A model generated the notes under the pieces. That model worked only from the letters and a program-made list of their open reading frames with translations, was not told where the DNA came from and ran no database searches. A stretch of 5,658 nt of DNA from positions 1 to 5,658 of the forward strand of contig SKHA01000346.1 in NCBI GenBank assembly GCA_007117185.1, written 5' to 3'. The position numbers and the translations under genes were made by a program. Below, piece after piece: positions 1 through 5,466 of this stretch. Position 1 is the stretch's first letter, and each line of letters starts with the position of its first letter. The DNA is from Spirochaeta sp. (GTDB lineage: Bacteria > Spirochaetota > Spirochaetia > DSM-27196 > Alkalispirochaetaceae).

Positions 1-431
1 GGGTTCTGATCTCCAGCGGTGAGCTGGCGGCGCAGGGCTTTCTCACCGGGGACATCACCATCGCCCGCCGCGGCTTTGGCCAGCAATACCCCCATCTCGT
101 CCAGGGGTACCTGAAGGCGCAGATCAGGGCAGTCGAGCTGATCCGAAGCGACCCCGAAGAGGCCGCCGCAGCGATCGCCCGGGAGTTCAGTCTGGACCCG
201 GCGGAGGCGTTGCGGCAGATGAACAGCCTGGTCTTTCTCTCCGGGGAGGAGCAGCTCGGACCAGACTTTCTGGGACGTCCGGGAGCCACCGGCGATCTGG
301 CTCAGGTTTTCATGGCGACAGGGGAGTTTCTCGCTTCCCAGCGCACCATTCGCGATGCCCCGGATCGGTCGGTCTTTGAGGCGGCGATCAACCCGCAGTA
401 TCTGGAGCGTGCCGTTGACTCCGGACGGTAA
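1..431 (+). CDS. ABC transporter substrate-binding protein, TauA/SsuA-like, C-terminal part (5' truncated)
   Basis: The reading frame is open from the window edge (first full codon at 3) to TAA at 429-431 and gives 142 residues. It lacks the signal peptide and the first lobe, so the start lies outside the window. The family binds a small anion such as taurine, alkylsulfonate or nitrate in the periplasm and hands it to a membrane permease. Supporting features are the helical stretch YPHLVQGYLKAQ near residues 33-44, the segment RSDPEEAAAAIAREF typical of the C-terminal lobe, a VFLSGEEQL element as in taurine-type members, and the ending FEAAINPQYLERA. The ATPase gene overlaps its last 17 bases, which confirms the operon. 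The TauA-like label rests on the C-terminal motifs only. The substrate could instead be another sulfonate, nitrate, or a thiamine precursor. Confidence 0.85.
   Translation, partial: VLISSGELAAQGFLTGDITIARRGFGQQYPHLVQGYLKAQIRAVELIRSDPEEAAAAIAREFSLDPAEALRQMNSLVFLSGEEQLGPDFLGRPGATGDLAQVFMATGEFLASQRTIRDAPDRSVFEAAINPQYLERAVDSGR
404..407 (+). promoter_or_regulatory. Ribosome binding site (GGAG) deciding the ATPase start
   Basis: GGAG lies inside the 3' end of the upstream binding-protein gene. It is 7 bases before TTG 415 but only 1 base before GTG 409. This spacing favours the TTG as the start of the ATPase gene and points to translation coupled to the upstream gene. Confidence 0.5.
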
Positions 432-1194
432 TCGCACCCCCGTTCTGGCCCTCCAGGGGGTGGCCCACTGGTACCGCACCCTGGAGGTGGTCACCCCCAC
501 GGACCTCGCTGTTCACCCGGGAGAGTTTGTCTGTGTCGTCGGACCATCCGGGTGCGGCAAGACAACCCTCTTGAGGTTGATGGCAGGGTTCCTCCTTCCC
601 ACCACCGGCAGCGTCCTGGACTCCGGCGAGGCGGTCCGCGGGCCGGACAGTCGCCGGGGGATGGTCTTTCAGCAGCCCCACCTGTACCCGTGGCTCACCG
701 TTCGGGAGAACGTGGAGTTCGGTCCCCGGGTGCTAGGGATTTCGGCACGGCAGCGCCGGGAGATTGCCGAGTCGTATCTCAAGCTGGTCAAGCTGAGCGA
801 GTTTGCCCACGCCAACGTGTGGGAGCTCTCCGGCGGGATGCAGCAGCGGGTAGCCCTGGCACGGGTGCTGGCCAACGAGCCGCATATCCTCCTGATGGAC
901 GAGCCCTTCGGCGCGCTGGATGCCCTGACCCGGGAGCACATGCAGGACGAACTGCTCTCGATCTGGCGTCGCACCGGCACCACGGTGGTGCTGGTGACCC
1001 ACAGCGTGGAAGAGGCGGTCTACCTCTCTACCCGCATCCTCGTCTGTTCGGACCGACCGGCAAAGATCATCGCCGATCTGGACGTCCCCTTCAGCCGTCG
1101 CGACGTTGACGCCCGGGGGGAGTCTCGGGCGGTCAAGGCCGATCCCGGATTCGTCACGTTCCGGGAAGAGGTACTGCAGTATATCTGGAAGTAG
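415..1194 (+). CDS. ABC transporter ATP-binding protein, TauB/SsuB/NrtD-like
   Basis: This cytoplasmic ATPase would drive import by the TauA-like system encoded just upstream. The 259-residue product matches the usual 250-270 for this group and shows the full motif set: Walker A GPSGCGKT (43-50), Q-loop FQQPHLYPWLTV (85-96), signature LSGGMQQR (138-145), Walker B ILLMDEP (158-164), D-loop GALD (166-169) and switch His196 in LVTHS. The QQP..LYPWLTV..NV.FG pattern is typical of the nitrate/taurine/sulfonate class. I chose TTG 415 because GGAG at 404-407 sits 7 bases upstream. GTG 409 is the alternative and adds two residues. The frame is open further upstream, but that part overlaps the binding-protein gene and codes for non-homologous Arg/Ser-rich sequence. 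No permease gene follows, so it probably precedes the binding protein outside the window. The exact substrate cannot be fixed from the ATPase. Confidence 0.93.
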   Translation: MTPDGNRTPVLALQGVAHWYRTLEVVTPTDLAVHPGEFVCVVGPSGCGKTTLLRLMAGFLLPTTGSVLDSGEAVRGPDSRRGMVFQQPHLYPWLTVRENVEFGPRVLGISARQRREIAESYLKLVKLSEFAHANVWELSGGMQQRVALARVLANEPHILLMDEPFGALDALTREHMQDELLSIWRRTGTTVVLVTHSVEEAVYLSTRILVCSDRPAKIIADLDVPFSRRDVDARGESRAVKADPGFVTFREEVLQYIWK

Positions 1195-1245
1195 GCCAGC
1201 GGCCCGTATTGTGATTCTCTCTGTTTTATTGTAAGTTTTATATAC
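1195..1245 (+). promoter_or_regulatory. AT-rich gap before the MarR gene: candidate promoter/operator
   Basis: These 51 bases are far richer in A/T than their surroundings. GTTTTAT occurs at 1223-1229 and 1235-1241, and a shortened copy GTTTAT follows at 1248-1253 inside the start of the regulator gene, giving spacings of 12 and 13 bases. TTGTGA (1209-1214) resembles a -35 box. TTATAT or TATACA (1238-1246) could supply a -10, though the spacing fits poorly. TGTA (1230-1233) and TACA (1243-1246) form an outer inverted repeat. There is no clear transcription terminator for the ABC operon. A promoter with an autoregulatory site is likely from position and composition, but the exact boxes are uncertain. 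Confidence 0.35.
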
Positions 1246-1722
1246 ATGTTTATCGTCAGAAAACCTGCAGATAAAATCAGCCGTCCACAATATTCTCCGC
1301 AGGATTTCAAGAAGATTCGCGGCAGCTGCGTTGCCACCACCATCAGCCAGGCAAATCGTATCGTCGGTCGCATCTACGAGGAGGCGTTCCGCGACGTGGG
1401 GATTTCCTCGCCGCAGTTTGCGCTGCTGGTGGCACTGGTCATCAAGCCTGACGCCACCGCGGGAGAGCTGGCCACTGAGCTCAGCGCTGACCCCAGCACC
1501 GTCTCCCGGAACACCGAACTCCTGATAAAACGTGGCCTCATCTCTCCGGTTCCCTGTTCGGCAGATAAACGGGTGCGCCGGTACTGCCTCTCTGAGGAGG
1601 GCCACGCCACCGTTCAATCCTGCGTACCCATGTGGAAGCACGCCCAGCGCACGGCACTGAAGAAGATTGGACGCGGGTCCTGGCAGGATGTCCTGCACGC
1701 CCTGCGTCGCCTGGCACTCTAA
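1246..1722 (+). CDS. MarR-family winged helix-turn-helix transcriptional regulator
   Basis: The 158-residue product has the MarR layout. An N-terminal dimerisation helix runs about 25-50 (CVATTISQANRIVGRIYEEAF), followed by the helix SPQFALLVAL (55-64). The helix-turn-helix is at about 71-99 (TAGELATELSADPSTVSRN), and the wing ends in DKRVRRYCLSEEGHA (107-121), the counterpart of the family's DxRxxxxxLTxxG. MarR proteins bind short palindromes as dimers and usually repress neighbouring genes until a ligand or oxidant releases them. Four cysteines (28, 104, 114, 126) are present, two in or beside the wing, so thiol sensing is possible but not shown. ATG 1246 is the only standard start codon in frame ahead of the domain, yet no Shine-Dalgarno sequence precedes it. 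The gene lies between the ABC operon and the TVP38/oxidoreductase cluster and could regulate itself and either neighbour. Confidence 0.9.
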   Translation: MFIVRKPADKISRPQYSPQDFKKIRGSCVATTISQANRIVGRIYEEAFRDVGISSPQFALLVALVIKPDATAGELATELSADPSTVSRNTELLIKRGLISPVPCSADKRVRRYCLSEEGHATVQSCVPMWKHAQRTALKKIGRGSWQDVLHALRRLAL

Positions 1723-1769
1723 GCTGACGGGACCGAACGCGCCACAGAGACCCCGCTTCGGATTATAAC

Positions 1770-1781
1770 TTGTATATGCAA
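1770..1781 (+). promoter_or_regulatory. Near-palindrome TTGTATATGCAA, candidate MarR operator
   Basis: TTGTATATGCAA equals its own reverse complement at 10 of 12 positions (TTG-ATAT-CAA core). It starts directly after the -10-like TATAAC, so a bound dimer would cover the expected transcription start. MarR-family operators are often AT-rich palindromes of this size, and a MarR gene ends only 48 bases upstream. Binding is an inference. No identical copy is present before the MarR gene itself. Confidence 0.35.
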
Positions 1782-1792
1782 TAAGTATTGAC

Positions 1793-1811
1793 CCGCCTCG
1801 CCCATAGGCGG
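1793..1811 (+). promoter_or_regulatory. Hairpin overlapping the only Shine-Dalgarno-like element of the TVP38 gene
   Basis: CCGCCT (1793-1798) pairs perfectly with AGGCGG (1806-1811) around a 7-base loop. AGGCGG is the only purine-rich ribosome-binding candidate before ATG 1824, although it lies 12 bases from the start, which is long. If transcribed, the stem could mask it. A terminator is unlikely, as no T-run follows. Confidence 0.3.
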
Positions 1812-1823
1812 TAGCCTTGAACG

Positions 1824-2540
1824 ATGAAATGGACGCGAATTGCCGTATTGGCTGTGATTGTCGGTCTGGGGGTCGTCCTGTCCTTCCTCTTTGATCTGCC
1901 GGCGCTGCTCAGACAGCTGCTGGGGTGGATCGATTCTCTGGGCGCCCTGGGAGTGGTGGTCTTTATCGCCGTGTATATCGCCGCCACGGTGCTCTTCGTA
2001 CCGGGGAGCATCCTCACCCTTGGAGCAGGGTTCGTCTTCGGCGTCCTGGCCGGAACGGTATGGGTATCCATCGGTTCTTCCATCGGGGCGCTGGCGGCGT
2101 TCCTGGTGGGGCGCTACGTTGCCCGGGACTGGGTAGCCGGGCGCACCGCCGGCAATCCGCGCTTCCGGGCCATCGACGAGGCGGTGGGGAGGGAGGGGTG
2201 GAAGATCGTGTTTCTCACCCGGATGTCGCCGATCTTTCCCTTCAATCTCAGTAACTACGCCTACGGGCTCACCGGAGTCAGCGCGGTGGGGTACTTCTTC
2301 GCCTCCTGGATCGGCATGCTTCCGGGCACGGTGATGTACGTCTACTTCGGATCCCTGGCGGGTAACCTGGCCACGGTGGGGGCCGCAGAGCGGCAGACAG
2401 GAACGCTGGACTGGGTCCTCTACGGGGTCGGCTTCGTCGCTACCGTAGCGGTGACGGTATTTGTAACCCGCCTGGCCCGGCGCGCCCTGAACAACACCCT
2501 GACACAACCCCTCAATCAACCCCTGGAGACTGAACAATGA
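1824..2540 (+). CDS. TVP38/TMEM64 family membrane protein (DedA/VTT superfamily)
   Basis: This 238-residue polytopic inner-membrane protein has a first transmembrane segment at about 6-23 and a second at about 40-58. The family element LFVPGSILTLGAGFVFG follows (57-73), then SIGSSIGALAAFLVGRYVARD (82-102), the signature FLTRMSPIFPFNLSNYAYGLT (130-150), a segment ending IGMLPGTVMYVYFGS (163-177), and a last transmembrane helix at about 197-215. The re-entrant-loop Pro/Gly and the Arg-x-Ser-Pro motif of the superfamily are intact. Relatives are implicated in lipid handling or membrane homeostasis, but no precise reaction is established for bacterial TVP38 proteins. A TGA at 1818-1820 closes the frame just upstream, so ATG 1824 is the first possible start. 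The stop overlaps the oxidoreductase start by four bases (ATGA). Bacterial TVP38 genes are recalled to neighbour, or be fused to, MerA-like flavoproteins, as seen here. Confidence 0.93.
   Translation: MKWTRIAVLAVIVGLGVVLSFLFDLPALLRQLLGWIDSLGALGVVVFIAVYIAATVLFVPGSILTLGAGFVFGVLAGTVWVSIGSSIGALAAFLVGRYVARDWVAGRTAGNPRFRAIDEAVGREGWKIVFLTRMSPIFPFNLSNYAYGLTGVSAVGYFFASWIGMLPGTVMYVYFGSLAGNLATVGAAERQTGTLDWVLYGVGFVATVAVTVFVTRLARRALNNTLTQPLNQPLETEQ
2525..2528 (+). promoter_or_regulatory. Ribosome binding site (GGAG) for the oxidoreductase
   Basis: GGAG ends 8 bases before ATG 2537 and lies within the TVP38 coding end. It supports ATG 2537 over ATG 2543 two codons later, and fits coupled translation through the ATGA overlap. 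Confidence 0.6.
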
Positions 2541-4099
2541 ACATGCTCCCGGAAGACCAGTACAACCGCACACTGCTGGACAACGTGCACCCCGGGGACT
2601 GGCAGAACCCCCGCCCCCCGGGGCGGTACAACCTGGTGGTGGTTGGTGGCGGCACCGCCGGCCTTATCTGCGCCGCCATCGCCTCCGCCCTGGGTGCGCG
2701 AACCGCCCTGGTAGAGCGCGCCCTGATGGGCGGCGACTGCCTCAACGTGGGGTGCGTTCCCTCCAAGGCGGTGATCCGCGGCGCCCGCGCCGCGGGAGAG
2801 CTCACCTGGCTGCAGAACGAAAACCTCCTCTCGGCGCTCCCCCCGTCGGTCTCCTTCGAGGCGGTGATGGAACGGATGCGCCGGATTCGCGCCGCCATCA
2901 GCGGCCACGACTCCCCCGGGCGATATCGCGACGAATTCGGGGTGGACGTGTACGTGGGTAACGGAACGTTCACCGGCCCTGCAACCCTCACCGTCACCGG
3001 CGACGATGGGTCGACCCGGGATCTCACCTTCACCCGGGGGGTGATCGCCACCGGCGCCCGCGCCGCCGCCCCGCCCATCCCCGGGCTGGAGACTGTCTCC
3101 TACCTCACCAACGAGACCCTCTTCTCCCTGACAGAACTTCCCCAACGGCTGGTGGTCATCGGTGCCGGACCGATCGGCTGCGAGATGGCTCAAAGCTTTG
3201 CCCGCCTGGGCAGCGCGGTCACCGTTCTGGATATGGCCCCCCGGGTATTGCCCCGGGAAGACCCCGACGTAGCCCGAGTGGTGCAGGAGCAGCTGGTAGA
3301 CGACGGGGTGCGTTTGATCCTTGGTGCGTCGATTCAGCGGGTTGCTCCCGGTGGTTCGGGAATTGCGGTGCACTACCGGATCGATCATGGAGCAGACGCG
3401 GCCGCCGCTGCTGCTGCCACCGCCTCCGGTGAAACCGCCGTCTCCGGGACCCACCTGCTGGTAGCCATCGGACGCGCCCCCAACCTGGACAACCTGGGGC
3501 TGGAGGCTGCGGGGGTTGCGTTCACCCGCCAGGGTGTTGTGGTGGACGACCACCTGCGCACCACCAACCGCCGCATCTTCGCCGCCGGGGACGTAGCGGT
3601 GCCCCTGCAGTTCACCCACATGGCCGAGGCCACCGCAGGCATCGCCGTGCAGAACGCCCTCTTTCTGGCAACAGCGCGGGTGAGCAAGCTCACCGTTCCC
3701 TGGACCACCTACACCACGCCGGAGGTAGCTCACGTGGGGCTCTCCGAGTTGGAAGCCGCGCGGCAAGGGGTTGAGGTGGACGTGTACACCCACCAGATGG
3801 AAAAGGTGGATCGCGCCCGCCTCGAGGGCGAAACCGCCGGGCTGGTCAAGCTGATCGTCCGCCGGGGCAGGAAGGAGATCCTCGGGGCGACGGTGGTGGC
3901 CGCCCACGCCGGTGAGACGATAGCCGAGGTGGTGCTGGCGATGAAATACCGCCTGGGCGTGGACGCCCTCGCTTCGGTGATCCACCCCTACCCCACCCAG
4001 TCCGAGGCGGTAAAGCGCGCTGCTGCAGGGTACCTCAAGAAGAAGCTCACCCCCCGAACCAAGGGCATCATGGCCAGGTGGTTTGCGTGGCGCAGGTAA
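2537..4099 (+). CDS. Mercuric-reductase-like FAD-dependent pyridine nucleotide-disulfide oxidoreductase
   Basis: The 520-residue class I flavoprotein disulfide reductase has an N-terminal lead (VHPGDWQNP, 17-25) typical of the MerA-like subgroup and an FAD-binding VVVGGGTAGL (34-43). The redox-active pair is Cys68/Cys73 in GGDCLNVGCVPSK, the NAD(P) site is VVIGAGPIGCE (206-216), and the second FAD motif is FAAGD (348-352). The C-terminal dimerisation domain contains His483 and Glu490 in HPYPTQSE, equivalent to the catalytic dyad of lipoamide dehydrogenase and glutathione reductase. True MerA has an N-terminal heavy-metal domain and a C-terminal vicinal cysteine pair. Both are absent (the protein ends MARWFAWRR), so mercury reduction is unlikely and the electron acceptor is unknown. 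A run of seven alanines (288-294) lies in a loop before LLVAIGRAPN. ATG 2537 has GGAG eight bases upstream and overlaps the TVP38 stop. The MCP start lies within its last codons. Confidence 0.93.
   Translation: MNMLPEDQYNRTLLDNVHPGDWQNPRPPGRYNLVVVGGGTAGLICAAIASALGARTALVERALMGGDCLNVGCVPSKAVIRGARAAGELTWLQNENLLSALPPSVSFEAVMERMRRIRAAISGHDSPGRYRDEFGVDVYVGNGTFTGPATLTVTGDDGSTRDLTFTRGVIATGARAAAPPIPGLETVSYLTNETLFSLTELPQRLVVIGAGPIGCEMAQSFARLGSAVTVLDMAPRVLPREDPDVARVVQEQLVDDGVRLILGASIQRVAPGGSGIAVHYRIDHGADAAAAAAATASGETAVSGTHLLVAIGRAPNLDNLGLEAAGVAFTRQGVVVDDHLRTTNRRIFAAGDVAVPLQFTHMAEATAGIAVQNALFLATARVSKLTVPWTTYTTPEVAHVGLSELEAARQGVEVDVYTHQMEKVDRARLEGETAGLVKLIVRRGRKEILGATVVAAHAGETIAEVVLAMKYRLGVDALASVIHPYPTQSEAVKRAAAGYLKKKLTPRTKGIMARWFAWRR
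4076..4081 (+). promoter_or_regulatory. Ribosome binding site (AGGTGG) deciding the MCP start
   Basis: AGGTGG within the last codons of the oxidoreductase is 5 bases before GTG 4087. The earlier in-frame GTG 4078 overlaps the element and has no site of its own. This favours the 459-residue chemoreceptor. Confidence 0.5.
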
Positions 4100-5466
4100 C
4101 CCCACCGATTCCTCCACCCCCGCGAGGACGTGCCTCAATCGCCCGCACGATCCTGGTTACCCTCCTGCTGGTGGCGACGGCGACCGCAGCTCTGGTTCAG
4201 CTCCTTTCGGACCTTCCTGATCCCCTGCGAACTGCGGGACAGTCTCTGCTCATCGTCGGGGTGGTCACCACCGGGGTCTACCTGATCCTGCGGCGGGCAG
4301 TGGTTGTGCCACTGCAGCAGGTGGAACGGCGCATCCTCACCATCTCCAGCGACGAAGGGAATCTGGAAACGAGGATCGAGATGAGCCGCAACGATGAGAT
4401 CGGCCGGGTTGCCCGCTCCTTCGACCACTTCGCCGAACAGCTCAGGCAGATCATCGCCACCATCCAGGAACGTACCGACGAACTGCTGGGCAACGCCGCT
4501 ACCGTTGCCAACAACAGCAGCGTCGCCCATGAGAACATCCGCGCCAACTCCGGCACCGTCTCCCAGGTGCGCCGGGAGATGACCGCCCTGGACGCGGCGC
4601 TTCAGGGCGCCAGCTCCTCCGTCACTACCATTGCCTCCGCCATCGGTGGTCTGGACGACTCGGTATACCGCCAGTCAGACGCTCTGGCGGACACCCTCGC
4701 GGCGGTGGAACAACTGGACGCCTCGATACGCAGCCTGGACTCCATCGCCCGCAGCAAGAAAGGGGTAACCGATCAGCTGGTGATCCTCTCGGAGGAGGCG
4801 GGCACCAGGGTGGAGCAATCGGTAACGGCTATCAGCGAGGTGGAATCTTCCAGCAGCGACATGATCGAGATGATTGACATCATCAACGGTGTAGCCGAGC
4901 AGACCAACCTGCTGGCTATGAACGCCGCCATCGAGGCTGCCCACGCCGGCGAGTACGGCAAGGGGTTCGCCGTTGTGGCCGACGAGATCCGCAAGCTCTC
5001 GGAGCTTTCCGGAGCGAACGCCCACAGCATCAACACCAACCTCCGCCGGGACATCGAGCGGATCCACGTGGCCGGCGAAATCAACCGCAGTACCAGTGAA
5101 GCCTTCGACCGCATCGTGACGTCCATCGGCGAGGTCGCCCAGGCGATGGGAACGATCATGGCCAGCCTGGACGAGCAGGCCACCGCCAGCCGGGAAATCG
5201 TCCGGGGACTGACGGAAATCCGCGAGGTCACCGTCAGCGTCCAGGACGAGTCCGGAAAGATCCGTCACGAGTCCGAGGGGATATCCGCGACGGTGGAACA
5301 GCTGGCGGCGGCGGCGAACCGGACCAACGAGCAGATGCAGCAGGTGGGCACACGCATCGAGGCAATCAACACCGCGATGGAGCAGGTGAGCACCGCGGTG
5401 CAGAACAACAAGGTGAAGATGGGGAATCTCAAGGAAGAGACACACAGGTTCAGGACGGGCACATGA
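4087..5466 (+). CDS. Methyl-accepting chemotaxis protein with minimal extracytoplasmic loop
   Basis: This 459-residue transmembrane chemoreceptor would control the histidine kinase CheA through CheW. A Pro-rich cytoplasmic lead (VTPPIPPPP, 4-12) precedes transmembrane helix 1 (about 18-37). An external loop of only about 12-15 residues follows, then helix 2 (about 52-68). A HAMP domain spans about 69-122, with Pro75 and DEIG (103-106). A long coiled coil leads to the hairpin tip at about 271-304, which reads EQTNLLAMNAAIEAAHAGE then GKGFAVVADEIRKL. The return coiled coil runs to the C-terminus, and no CheR-tethering pentapeptide is evident. Typical receptors have about 150 or more residues between the helices, so this one lacks a ligand-binding domain. 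It may sense through the membrane, HAMP or a partner protein. GTG 4087 is chosen for the AGGTGG site, with GTG 4078 as alternative. It overlaps the oxidoreductase by 13 bases and the next gene by 4. Confidence 0.93.
   Translation: MAQVTPPIPPPPRGRASIARTILVTLLLVATATAALVQLLSDLPDPLRTAGQSLLIVGVVTTGVYLILRRAVVVPLQQVERRILTISSDEGNLETRIEMSRNDEIGRVARSFDHFAEQLRQIIATIQERTDELLGNAATVANNSSVAHENIRANSGTVSQVRREMTALDAALQGASSSVTTIASAIGGLDDSVYRQSDALADTLAAVEQLDASIRSLDSIARSKKGVTDQLVILSEEAGTRVEQSVTAISEVESSSSDMIEMIDIINGVAEQTNLLAMNAAIEAAHAGEYGKGFAVVADEIRKLSELSGANAHSINTNLRRDIERIHVAGEINRSTSEAFDRIVTSIGEVAQAMGTIMASLDEQATASREIVRGLTEIREVTVSVQDESGKIRHESEGISATVEQLAAAANRTNEQMQQVGTRIEAINTAMEQVSTAVQNNKVKMGNLKEETHRFRTGT
5452..5455 (+). 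promoter_or_regulatory. Ribosome binding site (AGGA) for the exported-protein gene
   Basis: AGGA ends 7 bases before ATG 5463 and is embedded in the chemoreceptor's last codons. It supports the ATG start at the ATGA overlap. A rival TTG start at 5493 has its own GAGGG (5483-5487) but would shorten the signal peptide's charged region. Confidence 0.5.

Larger units (their letters stand above)
1723..1823 (+). promoter_or_regulatory. Intergenic control region for the TVP38-oxidoreductase-MCP cluster
   Basis: These 101 bases separate the MarR stop from the TVP38 start. TATAAC (1764-1769) matches a -10 box at five of six positions, but the base stretch 17 upstream (GCCACA) is a poor -35. TTGACC (1788-1793) is a good -35 match lacking a convincing -10. 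A near-palindrome occupies 1770-1781 and a short hairpin 1793-1811. A bulged stem (CCGAA at 1733-1737 with TTCGG at 1757-1761) could be a weak terminator for the regulator gene, but no T-run follows. A promoter here is inferred mainly from position, since the four downstream genes overlap and need one. Confidence 0.45.

Noticed and set aside
1683..1696. Perfect 6-bp inverted repeat GCAGGA-TG-TCCTGC near the MarR gene end
   Set aside because: It lies inside coding sequence, with a 2-base loop too tight for a stable hairpin and no T-run, so it is neither a good terminator nor a clear operator.
733..1698. 321-residue open frame on the - strand spanning the ATPase end and MarR gene
   Set aside because: It crosses two well-supported + strand genes and an AT-rich gap, and no family motifs are visible.
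1733..1761. Possible terminator stem (CCGAA with TTCGG, one bulge) after the MarR gene
   Set aside because: It is short, bulged, has a 14-base loop and is followed by ATTATAAC rather than a T-run. It is mentioned only within the intergenic region.
1719..2573. 284-residue open frame on the - strand opposite the TVP38 gene
   Set aside because: It is rich in Gly, Arg, His and Asp without hydrophobic core segments, which is typical of an antisense shadow.
2537..4099. Mercury-resistance (mer) operon
   Set aside because: The enzyme lacks the heavy-metal domain and C-terminal cysteines, the regulator is MarR not MerR, and no MerT or MerP is present.
2516..4138. 540-residue open frame on the - strand opposite the oxidoreductase
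   Set aside because: It mirrors the full-length flavoprotein gene, has low-complexity Gly/His/Val-rich content and no recognisable domain. Such long antisense frames are common in GC-rich coding DNA.
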